NCBI GenBank assembly: GCA_020137815.1 | Contig: CM035352.1 | Span: forward strand, 746,175-810,174 | Direction of reading: 5' to 3' | DNA: 64,000 bases | DNA from: Hormiphora californensis | Lineage: Eukaryota; Ctenophora; Tentaculata; Cydippida; Pleurobrachiidae | Shown: in pieces, positions 11,774 to 23,400 of the stretch | Layout: each line of letters opens with the position of its first letter | Numbering within the stretch: the stretch's first letter is position 1 | Made by a program: the position numbers and the translations under genes | Notes under the pieces: generated by a model | Databases searched by the model: none | What the model was told of the DNA's origin: nothing | The model's input: the letters and a program-made list of their open reading frames with translations, nothing else

Positions 11774-13320
11774 ATGGGTTGCTGTGAATTTATTATGAAG
11801 GCCATCCTGGTCATAATCAACTCCATCGTGATCCTGAGTGGTCTGGCCCTCCTCGTCTCTGGAGGTGTCTACCTGTCCAAGGCCCATGAGTACTTTGATG
11901 TTGAGGAGCTGGCTCAGTACAGCTCTGATATCAAACCCATTGCCATCCCTCTCATGGTGATTGGTGGAATCCTCCTGGTGGTCGGTCTAGTGGGATGTTG
12001 TGGGGCGATCAGTGGGAAGCATGGCCTCCTGAATGTCTACATCATAGTGGTTATCATCACTGTTGTCGTTGAGGTGGCTGTCTGTGTCTACTGTAAGTAT
12101 TATTAGGATCAGCCTAGTATGCTGTTAAATAAACATATCGGGGTATAGTCTAATAATAGTGGTCATGTCCAATAATATTTGTCATGACAACATTGATTCA
12201 ATAATAGTTTTCATGTGTTAATTCATTGACTCAACAATAACTCAGGTGTTGTGAAGAAGGATTCCATCCTTGAGGCTAGTGTTGAGGGAGGGGAGTACCT
12301 TGTCAATAACGTCAACCATGGTAATGCAACTGATAATGATATCACTGCTATCAACTCCATCCAATACCTTCTCAGCTGCTGTGGGTGAGTATAATATACC
12401 GAGTGGTGTAATGTGGTGTTTAAATCTTGTCACTTGTGTGGGGCTCTGTGCGGGTCAGTGTAAACCTTGTGTGGGGCTCTGTGCGGGTCAGTGTAAACCT
12501 TGTGTGGGGCTCTGTGAGGGTTCGGTAGATCACCGTGTTGTACATATGTCCCCCTAACGTAGTTGCCGATATAATGATAACGTGGAACGCAGTACGATGT
12601 CTAATAGTTACATAGTACTACTGCCTATCTTGTTACCTATTGTGTAATCTAACAGTCACGTGTTTTAGAACCACGGGTGAAGAGTCATACACTGGAGGAA
12701 GCTTCCCTAAGAGTTGTTGCGATGGCTACACTTACGAAGATGACACTTCTTCCAAGGTAAGAAACCTGGAACCCTTCATATTTTTCCTACTGTCCTAATA
12801 CTCCCAACCATCTCTAACCCAATCTTCCCTAGCTGGACCTTGTCCTAATACTCCCATCCATCTCTAACCCAATCTCCCCCAGCTGGACCTTGTCCTAATA
12901 CTCCCATCCATCTCTAACCCAATCTCCCCCTAGCTGGACCTTGTCCTAATACTCCCATCCATCTCTAACCCAATCTCCCCCTAGCTGGACCTTGTCCTAA
13001 TACTCCCATCCATCTCTAACCCAATCTCCCTCAGCTGGACCTTGTCCTAATACTCCCATCCATCTCTAACCCAATCTCCCCCAGCTGGACCTTGTCCTAA
13101 TACTCCCAACCATCTCTAACCCAATCTCCCTCAGCTGGACCTTGTCGCTACTTGTGGGACTGACGGCACGGTCTACGAACAAGGATGCACTGATGCCTTC
13201 ACTCAGAACTTCAACAACGTTGGCTTGGCAATTGGAGTCTTGATCGGAATTATCATTGTGTTTGAGCTGTTCTGTGTCATTGCCGCCTGTGTCAGCAAGA
13301 AACATGATATGGTCGCTTAA
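11774..13320 (+). CDS. Tetraspanin, 243 aa
   Basis: Tetraspanins are four-pass plasma-membrane organisers. Exons are 11774-12092, 12246-12384, 12669-12756 and 13135-13320 (stop TAA); they join in frame to 244 codons. The N-terminus MGCCEF has juxtamembrane cysteines typical of palmitoylation. Hydrophobic segments lie near residues 9-31, 54-75, 82-104 and 208-232. The large extracellular loop carries the CCG signature (SCCG across the exon 2/3 join), then SCC, ATC and GC, giving the six or so loop cysteines expected, and a potential N-glycosylation site NAT. The short tail ends KKHDMVA. The last intron is largely a tandem array copying the exon-4 splice acceptor. The subfamily cannot be assigned. 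Start choice: ATG at 11774 gives the canonical MGC start. Confidence 0.9.
12434..12520. repeat. 33-bp minisatellite, about 2.7 units
   Basis: In tetraspanin intron 2 there are almost three direct copies of a 33-bp unit containing GTGTGGGGCTCTGTGCGGGT. The last copy has diverged (gaggg for cgggt). The period equals that of the arrays at 1-825 and 18741-27593, but the sequence is unrelated. Confidence 0.75.
12780..13134 (+). repeat. 50-bp array duplicating a 3' splice site
   Basis: Seven copies of AGCTGGACCTTGTC start at 12831, 12881, 12932, 12983, 13033, 13083 and 13133, spaced 50-51 bp apart. Each is preceded by a pyrimidine-rich stretch (aatctccccc or similar). In the last copy, AG|CTGGACCTTGTC is the real acceptor plus the first bases of tetraspanin exon 4. 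The six upstream copies are potential decoy acceptors. Using one would run into the intron-derived part of the unit and soon hit a stop. Confidence 0.9.
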
Positions 13321-13686
13321 AGAGTCGCCCTCCTCAAGAAGAGGGTGTTTTAGAGGCGCTGGATAACCGCAGAATACTGCTCTCTGGTGTTTTGTAATAC
13401 CTCTCAAGTGCTTTTAGATTATGACCAAGAAAAGTAGTGACAAAGACACTTCATGTTTTATTGTTTAATCATTAGATAACCAAAAATTATTTTTGTAGCA
13501 TCCATTATTCACCGAAAGGACTTTTATTTTTCCACCTATCCAACCCTATTTTATTAACTTAATCATGTTTTATTTCTAGAAATTGATTTACTTATTTAAA
13601 GATCTGTGTTTACATTTGTCTGACCACTAAACCCCTGATTACAACTGACCCGACACGTTGTCTAGGTGTAACATTGTAACACTGTA

Positions 13687-16381
13687 ATGTATGGAGAGGA
13701 ATACGGTCATGCCCGCCCCACCTCTCTAACTATTAGCTCTAACACAGGTATACATTGTAGAATGTTCTAGATCTTTCTATCTTTTTCCCCACTCTCAATC
13801 TCCCTTCCTTTTTTTCTTAATCAGGCTCTCGCGTGCAGCCCCACCGTAAACGAACTATAACCCCCCCCCCCCCAGATCATGTAATACAGCAGCAAAAACG
13901 AAGGCTCGAGAACTGTAGAAAGGTGAGCTAATTTTCACCTATTATTACACCTTATTATTGCATGTTCTACAGACTGTGATATATCCACAACAGTAACTGT
14001 AAAGTACGATGTGGTAGCTAAAGCTAGTGAAATATCTCCGTGTTGTGTGGGGAACTGTGAAATGTTACTATTTTCCTGCATTGTCCTATGCGATGTTGCT
14101 AGAATATGTGACTATGTGCAGCGGGGTAACACCTGGTGCAGAAGAACTCTCTCTCTCTCACGTTGCTATGTGAGTTGTGACAACACTGTTAGATCACTCT
14201 GTGACGTCACTGTGTATGTGAGATCACCCGCTGTGTAGTGGGTACTGGTAACGAAGTTACCCCATGCCTTGCTGGCCCTACAAAGGTCGTTAGTTCCAAG
14301 TGCGGGTACTGGTTCTGTGTACTGTATTGAAGCAGAGTTCTAGTAGAACTAGAATGTGGGTAGAATGATGTAGCATCTCTATTATAATTTGGAGATGAAC
14401 GTCGTGATGGCCGTTCGTTCAGTGCGTTTCTACGCGACAGTGCTCCTTCATAAAACACTTCATATGACCAAAGCTGTATAAGCTGTCATTCACACTTTGG
14501 AACTTCCAGTGGAAGTTTGTTAATATTTTCGAATGACTTTTAACATGTCAGTCCCCATAGTCCCCAATTCAGTTGCCATGGCAACCGTTTTATAGACGTT
14601 GAAAGGGGCAAAAAGAACCACCCGGCGAAGCCGGGTGGGTTATCGAAAAGCCCTTACTTGAGGCGCACCCAATGGGTGCGCTAGTCTATATTATAATTTG
14701 GAGATGAACGACGTGGTGGTCGTTCGTTCAGCGGTATCTAAGCGACAAGCTGCTCCTTCATAAAATACTTTATAGGCACAAAGCTGTAAAGCTGTTACTC
14801 ACAGTTTTGGAACTTCCAGTGGAAGTTGATTAATATTTTCGAATGCCTTTTAACATGCCAGTCCCCATAGTTACCAATTCAGTTGCCATGGCAACTGTGT
14901 TGAAAGGGGCGAAAAGAACCACCAGGCGAAGCCGGGTGGGTTATCAAAATGCCCTTACTTGAGTGCACCCAATGGGTGCGCTAGTTTATTATACCAGAGA
15001 AGCCTCTCAGAGAACGTACATATATATCCCTGTGTATGATACACGTGTAAAATGTGCCAATACCATGTCTCTCTCATTAGGCACTTGAAGATGCGGAGAA
15101 GATGTCGAATATTTTGGATTTAGAGATATCGGAACTGCAGATAAAACTTCAAGAAAGCCAGGACAACATCACTACTACTGAAAGGGATAGGGCTGCCCTG
15201 GTAAGCTGTTAGTAGATATTATCTACCCAGGCCATCCCATATACCATGCCATATATACAGGTTAATTGTTAAATCGCAGAAGGATCTCTTTCCTTTGTTT
15301 CCTGTGTGTTTGTGTGTCTGCTGTATATTCACACTCAGGAGCTGTTACAGCTGTGTAGATGCTGTAAATTGCACTCGTTTCCTTTCTCTCTCAAACAAAG
15401 CTTGTACAGAGAGGGGTACTGGGATAGTAGCTGTAGGTTGCTCAACCCTCTCTTTCTCTCGCCCTGAATAATACAAGCTGTGTAAACTGTCATCAGTTCA
15501 GGCAGTGGAAGGAATGTTGGAATTTGGGAGAGAAGGGAAAGTGTGATTGAGAAAAAGTAACTCCAGATGTAGCCACTCTTTATCCTAACCAGGTGTAACC
15601 AGTGAAACTAAATGTTGAAACCCATCTTCACAGGACAGGGAGATAGAGAAACAACACAAGGAGAAGGAAGCGGGTAAACTGTTGCTAGACGACATGGCAA
15701 GGGAGAAACGGAACTCAGGTATGAGACCAATTCATTTCATTTTCCAATTGATGTAATTATCTAATTGATTTCAGATGATTAGAGTTCCTTGCTTCCCGTA
15801 TTTTCTCTATCTATCAAGGTAACTTTAATGAAAACTTTTTGATTATATTTCTTCTCAGGGGGATCAAGTCACAGCTACTTCGATTTTGTCTGTTGTAAGC
15901 TATACTCCTATAGAATGTACCCCCTATATGCTGTGTCTTGTCTTGATTCTTCGTGTTCTTCAATTACTCTCTGTCAACAATCAATGTACCTTGTGTCACG
16001 TGATGCCCATATATGGTGTGTTCTTCAAGACTCACAATCAGTGTACCTTGTCTCCCCTGCATGTGCCATAGCTCTGCCAATAATGAACCTTCTTCTTGCT
16101 AGCCAATAGTTTTCATGCAATCTAGTTCTACATCTCATTTTGTGTCTTCATGACATATTTATTAGTGTTTTCTAATGCCCCCTCTCTGATACCCCCTCTC
16201 TCTCTAATACCCCCTCCTTCTCACAGCGCCAGAGCTAGAGGATGAATTGAGGACTATAAACCTGTCAGACCAATGGGCCTGTCCAACATGCAGTGCCCCC
16301 AACCCTCTCACTCAGAGACTCTGTCAACAGTGTGGGCACGCTCTGGCTAACATTGAATCATGTGTACTTCTAGCAGACTGA
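13687..16381 (+). CDS. Coiled-coil protein with C-terminal RanBP2/NZF-type zinc finger
   Basis: Exons are 13687-13747, 13825-13923, 15081-15200, 15634-15718 and 16227-16381 (stop TGA), about 172 aa. The N-terminus (MYGEEYGHARP) is followed by a basic/proline stretch. The middle is strongly charged and helical (for example LEISELQIKLQES), predicted coiled coil. The C-terminus matches W-x-C-x2-C-x3-N-x6-C-x2-C exactly, with WACPTC at the start and CQQCG at the end. RanBP2-type fingers bind ubiquitin or RNA. The coiled coil plus C-terminal finger order resembles TAB2/TAB3, but the Thr-Phe ubiquitin-contact pair of NZF fingers is not obvious. The second exon holds a 14-C run at 13861-13874. With 13 C the whole model is in frame, so one C is probably surplus. 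Function unknown. Confidence 0.65.
14378..14984. repeat. Tandem duplication of a 300-bp hairpin-bearing repeat
   Basis: Two head-to-tail copies (14378-14684 and 14685-14984) lie in intron 2 of the zinc-finger gene. Each contains TGCTCCTTCATAAAA, a short arm 'aacttccagtggaagtt', a perfect 14-bp palindrome GTTGCCATGGCAAC (14572-14585 and 14882-14895), a hairpin around 'ccggcgaagccgg', and a second hairpin 'gcacccaatgggtgc'. The copies differ by scattered substitutions. The TGCTCCTTCAT box is shared with copies near 54630 (minus) and 60677, so this is a dispersed family. Confidence 0.8.
14572..14585. promoter_or_regulatory. Perfect RFX X-box palindrome (copy 1; copy 2 at 14882-14895)
   Basis: GTTGCCATGGCAAC is the ideal symmetric RFX-type X-box, present identically in both 300-bp copies. 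RFX factors control ciliary genes in animals. The site is carried by a repeat, so a role for the host gene is unproven. Confidence 0.4.
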
Positions 16382-16482
16382 GAGGTAGAACTGCTGCTAC
16401 ACTGGTGTGTAGATAATGACAACTGAACTGCCACAGTACTATTGAACTATTGGAGCATGTCCCTAGCATGTCATGGATTGTA

Positions 16483-17118
16483 CAGGGTGTTCATTTTGGA
16501 TCTTTACAAGCGTCGGTCTTCACCCAGAAAAAGTTGACAAGATTAGGTTATGAAACTTCATACTTGGACTATTCTATACCCTCATTCAAGGTTCCTGGGG
16601 GTTTTGGAGCTCTAGCACCCCGGGAAGTGTGTTTTTGGCATCAAAACTACCAGAAGGTATTTTTTGCTGATGCTGAGACTTTGCTAAAATGTTTTTTGGG
16701 TATTTTCTATGTCAACCTTAAAGTCTCATGGAAATTGGATGTGTTTTTCGGACTCAAAATTTCGAAAAAAGTGGCTGGAAAGGCTCGAAAACGGCTCATA
16801 AACGGCAAAAATTGATTCTTTCCAGTCACTTTTTACGAAATTTTGGGTCCGAAAAACACATCCAATCTCCATGAAACTTTAGGATTGACATAGAAAATAC
16901 CCAAAAAACATTTTAGCAAAGTCTCAGCACCAGTAAAAAATTGCTTCTGGTAGTTTTGATGCCAAAAACACACTTCCCGGGGTGCTAGATCTCCAAAACC
17001 CCCAGGAACCTTGAATGAGGGTATAGAATAGTCCAAGTATGAAGTTTCATAACCTAATCTTGTCAACTTTTTTCTGGGTGAAGCCCGACGCTTGTAAAGA
17101 TCCAAAATGAACACCGTG
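16483..17118. mobile_element. Long-TIR MITE, 636 bp (family copy 1)
   Basis: The two halves are inverted copies of each other, meeting near 16810. Ends are CAGGGTGTTCATTTTGG on the left and its near-complement on the right (one mismatch), with TA on both sides. A second copy of the family lies at 61377-62354. Open frames in the arms are by-products of the repeat. It lies between the zinc-finger gene and the PDZ-LRR gene. Confidence 0.85.
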
Positions 17119-17429
17119 TATACTAAACAGAGATTCCATGATCAAAGTGAACTCAAACTATTTTCTTATTTAATTTCGTTGAATATCTCTTGAATATCAA
17201 TATTGTTGAAGTTAAACTTTACAGCCAGTTTTTACTAAACCACTACTAAACCAGTATTCGTTTTCTCAGACTCGGACAACCCCCACTCTTCTCTATGCCA
17301 TCACTAATGCCATCACTAATACCATAAGTGTTCGCTCCCAAGTTTTCCTACTCCCTCCCCACAGCTACGACCCCCAAGTATCACTATTCTCTTATTTATC
17401 TCTCTCCCTCACCTGTGTTTGTAGACTAG

Positions 17430-20400
17430 ATGGGTGATGAGGGGAAGTTATGTTACTTTGAGTCCCACCTGAAGTATCAGATAATAACACGAGAAGTAAC
17501 ACTACAGAGGAAAAGCAAGAAGTCTGCCTGGGGAATCAATGTCAGCAATATAATTGCACGGGTAGGTACATTGTTGGTCCCTGACCCCTTGCCTTGCTCG
17601 ACCCTGTTTGAACAAAACAACCCTGGTCCTAGTATGGTGGAATACTTGTTCCCAGTTCAATCCCACTTCATTCTACAAAGTATCCCACTTTCAGCTGGAT
17701 GATGGATTACAGCTCTACCTAGCCACTGTACAGAGCCTCGATGAGAAGGGAATTGCGAAGAAGATGGGGCTAAAAGAACATGATCAAATTTTAGAGGTTT
17801 GTTTGTATAACACTTCATGTGTTAGACAAGGGAGACTAGCCGGGTTTGTTAGTTTAGGGAGACACAATTTTCGAAGTACATTACATCATCATTAGTGGCC
17901 CTATTAATTTGTTTGTTTGTATAGGCTCCTTTTGAGTTTTGTGTCAGTACAGTGAGCGTTTGTCTATCACTTTGAGGGTCTGTGTGTAGTAAAGGGAATC
18001 GATAGAAGTTCCAGAGAGAAATCTGAGAACCCCGGAGAGAGAAAGAGAGGGCCGGGGAAGCAGGTGGCATAAAAGAAAACCATTCTGGTTTTGGGTTTCT
18101 AGCTGGCATCAAATATCCATTTTATCACACTATAACTTAATTTTTATCGTTTCTACACTCGACCCGGCCCACTCTCTCACAATGGCGTTCTTACTTCTTA
18201 GTTACAAGCCCTCATATAATCAATTTTCATTCCGTACCTATCTGGTACCATACACCTCTCACATTTCACCTAAAAGTCCCGTGAGTACCGTCCCTGTCTC
18301 TGCCAGTCTGACAATCTGTCTCTCCTGTAACAAATCTCTCCTGGTAGCAGTTGTAACAAATAAGATTCAGAAAGGGAATACAGGTGATCATTTTGTTACG
18401 ATGTTTCATTTAATAACCTATTCACCCTTTCCCCCAGGCATCATTTCACTAATCAGTCCTGAGAGTAGTGAGCACCGAATAGTGTAAGAGAGAGTGAGCT
18501 AGAAGGTATCTGGAGAGGGGAATAGAGAGATTGAGAGGGCGGATATTGACGGTAGCGTTAGATCCAATAACATGACAATTTAGAGGTCATGTTACCAGTA
18601 AATCTATCGACAGTTGTCCTAGCAACAAATAATAATAAAGGATCTGGAAAGGGAATAAAGATGATGATTTGCTATGAATTACAATGATTTAGTATGTGAC
18701 CCAGAACAATACAGTGCACACACACTGAAATAAATCTCTAAGAAACTTTCCCACTTTGACCTACCTAATCTCTAATAAATTTTCTCACTTTGACCCACCC
18801 AATCTCTAAGAAACTTTTCTATTTTGACCTCCTAATCTCAAAGAAACTTTCCCATTTTGACCCACCTAATCTCTAAGAAACTTTCCCACTTTGACCTCCT
18901 AATCTGTAAGAAACTTTCCCATTTTGACCCACCTAATCTCTAAGAAATTTTCTCACTTTGACCCAACCAATCTCCAAGAAAATTCCCCATTTTGACCTCC
19001 TAATCTCTAAGAAACTTTCCCATTTTGACCTCCTAATCTCTAAGAAACTTTCCCACTTTGACCTCCTAATCTCTAAGAAACTTTCCCACTTTGACCTCCT
19101 AATCTCTAAGAAACTTTTCCACTTTGACCCACCTAATCTCTAAGAACCTTTTCTATTTTGACCTCCTAATCTCTAAGAAACTTTCCCATTTTGACCTCCT
19201 AATCTCTAAGAAACTTTCCCATTTTGACCCACCTTATCTCTAAGAAACTTTCCCACTTTGACCTCCTAATCTCTAAGAAACTGTCCCACTTTGACCTCCT
19301 TATCTCTAAGAAACTTTCCCACTTTGACCTCCTTATCTCTAAGAAACTTTCCCATTTTAACCTCCTAATCTCTTAGAGACTTTCCCACTTTGACCTCCTT
19401 ATCTCTAAGAAACTTTCCCACTTTGACCTCCTTATCTCTAAGAAACTGTCCCACGTTGACCTCATAATCTCTAAGAAACTTTCCCACTTTGACCTCCTTA
19501 TCTCTAAGAAACTTTCCCACTTTGACCTCCTTCTCTCTAAGAAACTTTCCCACTTTGACCTCCTTATCTTTAAGAAACTTTCCCACTTTGACCTCCTTAT
19601 CTCTAAGAAACTTTCCCACTTTGACCTCCTAATCTCTAAGAAACTTTCCCATTTTAACCTCCTAATCTCTTTGAAACTTTCCCATTTTGACCTTATCTCT
19701 TAGAAACTTTCCCACTTTGACATCCTTATCTCTAAGAAACTTTCCCACTTTGACCTCCTTATCTCTAAGAAACTTTCCCACTTTGACCTCCTTATCTCTA
19801 AAAAATTTCCCACTTTGACCTCCTTATCTCTAAGAAACTGTCCCACTTTGACCTCCTGATCTCTAAGAAACTTTCCCATTTTAACCTCCTAATCTCTTAG
19901 AGACTTTCCCACTTTGACCTCCTTATCTCTAAGAAACTTTCCCACTTTGTCCTCCTTATCTCTAAGAAACTGTCCCACTTTGACCTCATAATCTCTAAGA
20001 AACTTTCCCACTTTGACCTCCTTATCTCTAAGAAACTTTCCCACTTTGACATCCTTATCTCTAAGAAACTTTCCCACTTTGACCTCCTTATCTCTAAGAA
20101 ACTTTCCCACTTTGACCTCCTGATCTCTAAGAAACTTTCCCACTTTGACCTCCTGATCTCTAAGAAACTTTCCCACTTTGACCTCCTTATCTCTAAGAAA
20201 CTTTCCCTCTTTGACCTCCTGATCTCTAAGAAACTTTCCCATTTTAACCTCCTAATCTCTTAGAGACTTTCCCACTTTGACCTCCTTATCTCTAAGAAAC
20301 TTTGCCACTTTGACCTCCTTATCTCTAAGAAACTGTCCCACTTTGACCTCATAATCTCTAAGAAACTTTCCCACTTTGACCTCCTTATCTCTAAGAAACT

Positions 20401-23400
20401 TTCCCACTTTGACCTCCTTATCTCTAAGAAACTTTCCCACTTTGACCTCCTTATCTCTAAGGAACTGTCCCACTTTGACCTCATAATCTCTAAGAAACTT
20501 TCCCACTTTGACCTCCTTATCTCTAAGAAACTTTCCCACTTTGACATCCTTATCTCTAAGAAACTTTCCCACTTTGACCTCCTTATCTCTAAGAAACTTT
20601 CCCACTTTGACCTCCTGATCTCTAAGAAACTTTCCCACTTTGACCTCCTGATCTCTAAGAAACTTTCCCACTTTGACCTCCTTATCTCTAAGAAACTTTC
20701 CCTCTTTGACCTCCTGATCTCTAAGAAACTTTCCCATTTTAACCTCCTAATCTCTTAGAGACTTTCCCACTTTGACCTCCTTATCTCTAAGAAACTTTGC
20801 CACTTTGACCTCCTTATCTCTAAGAAACTGTCCCACTTTGACCTCATAATCTCTAAGAAACTTTCCCACTTTGACCTCCTTATCTCTAAGAAACTTTCCC
20901 ACTTTGACCTCCTTATCTCTAAGAAACTTTCCCACTTTGACCTCCTTATCTCTAAGAAACTGTCCCACTTTGACCTCATAATCTCTAAGAAACTTTCCCA
21001 CTTTGACCTCCTTATCTCTAAGAAACTTTCCCACTTTGACCTCCTGATCTCTAAGAAACTTTCCCATTTTAAGCTCCTAATCTCTTAGAGACTTTCCCAC
21101 TTTGACCTCCTTATCTCTAAGAAACTTTCCCACTTTGTCCTCCTTATCTCTAAGAAACTGTCCCACTTTGACCTCATAATCTCTAAGAAACTTTCCCACT
21201 TTGACCTCCTTATCTCTAAGAAACTTTCCCACTTTGACATCCTTATCTCTAAGAAACTTTCCCACTTTGACCTCCTTATCTCTAAGAAATTTTCCCACTT
21301 TGACCTCCTGATCTCTAAGAAACTTTCCCATTTTAACCTCCTAATCTCTTAGAGACTTTCCCACTTTGACCTCCTTATCTCTAAGAAACTTTCCCACTTT
21401 GACCTCCTGATCTCTAAGAAACTTTCCCATTTTAACCTCCTAATCTCTTAGAGACTTTCCCACTTTGACCTCCTTATCTCTAAGATACTTTCCCACTTTG
21501 TCCTCCTTATCTCTAAGAAACTGTCCCACTTTGACCTCATAATCTCTAAGAAACTTTCCCACTTTGACCTCCTTATCTCTAAGAAACTTTCCCACTTTGA
21601 CATCCTTATCTCTAAGAAACTTTCCCACTTTGACCTCCTGATCTCTAAGAAACTTTCCCATTTTAACCTCCTAATCTCTTAGAGACTTTCCCACTTTGAC
21701 CTCCTTATCTCTAAGAAACTTTCCCACTTTGACCTCCTTATCTCTAAGAAACTGTCCCACTTTGACCTCATTTAATCTCTAAGAAACTTTCCCACTTTGA
21801 CCTCCTTATCTCTAAGAAACTTTCCCACTTTGACCTCCTTATCTCTAAGAAACTTTCCCACTTTGACCTCCTTATCTCTAAGAAACTTTCCCACTTTGAC
21901 CTCCTTATCTCTAAGAAACTTTCCCACTTTGACCTCCTAATCTCTAAGAAACTTTCCCATTTTAACCTCCTAATCTCTAAGAAACTTTCCCACTTTGACC
22001 TCCTTATCTCTAAGAAACTTTCCCACTTTGACCTCCTTATCTCTAAGAAACTTTCTTACTTTGACCTCCTTATCTCTAAGAAACTTTCCCACTTTGACCT
22101 CCTTATCTCTAAGAAATTTTCCCACTTTGACCTCCTAATCTCTAAGAAACTTTCCCACTTTGACCTCCTTATCTCTAAGAAACTTTCCCACTTTGATATC
22201 CTGATCTCTAAGAAACTTTCCCATTTTAACCTTCTAATCTCTTTGAAACTTTCCCATTTTGACCTTATCTCTAAGAAACTTTCCCACTTTCACATCCTTA
22301 TCTCTAAGAAACTTTCCCACTTTGACCTACTAATCTCTAAGAAACTTTCCCACTTTGACCTCATAATCTCTAAGAAACTTTCCCACTTTGACCTCCTTAT
22401 CTCTAAGAAACTTTCCCATATTGACCTCCTTATCTCTAAGAAACTTTCCCACTTTGACCTCCTTATCTCTAAGAAACTTTCCCACTTTGACCTCCTTATC
22501 TCTAAGAAACTTTCCCATTTTGACCTCCTTATCTCTAAGAAACTTTCCCACTTTGACCTCCTTATCTCTAAGAAACTTTCCCATTTTGACCTACTTATTT
22601 CTAAGAAACTTTCCCACTTTGACCTCCTTATCTCTAAGAAACTTTCCCATTTTGACCTCCTTATCTCTAAGAAACTTTCCCACTTTGACCTCCTCATCTC
22701 TAAGAAACTTTCCCACTTTGACCTCCTTATCTCTAAGAAACTTTCCCACTTTGACCTCATTATCTCTAAGAAACTTTCCCACTTTGACCTCCTGATCTCT
22801 AATAAACTTTCCCATTTTAACCTCCTAATCTCTTAGAGACTTTCCCACTTTGACCTCCTTATCTCTAAGATACTTTCCCACTTTGTCCTCCTTATCTCTA
22901 AGAAACTGTCCCACTTTGACCTCATAATCTCTAAGAAACTTTCCCACTTTGACCTCCTTATCTCTAAGAAACTTTCCCACTTTGACATCCTTATCTCTAA
23001 GAAACTTTCCCACTTTGACCTCCTGATCTCTAAGAAACTTTCCCATTTTAACCTCATAATCTCTTAGAGACTTTCCCACTTTGACCTCCTTATCTCTAAG
23101 AAACTTTCCCACTTTGACCTCCTTATCTCTAAGAAACTGTCCCACTTTGACCTCATTTAATCTCTAAGAAACTTTCCCACTTTGACCTCCTTATCTCTAA
23201 GAAACTTTCCCACTTTGACCTCCTTATCTCTAAGAAACTTTCCCACTTTGACCTCCTTATCTCTAAGAAACTTTCCCACTTTGACCTCCTTATCTCTAAG
23301 AAACTTTCCCACTTTGACCTCCTAATCTCTAAGAAACTTTCCCATTTTAACCTCCTAATCTCTTAGAAACTTTCCCACTTTGACCTCCTTATCTCTAAGA

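Noticed and set aside
16450..17114. Two open frames (121 and 93 codons) around 16450-17114, and related ones at 61381-62350
   Set aside because: They are inverted arms of one MITE family; similar frames on opposite strands of all copies reflect the palindrome, not a protein family.
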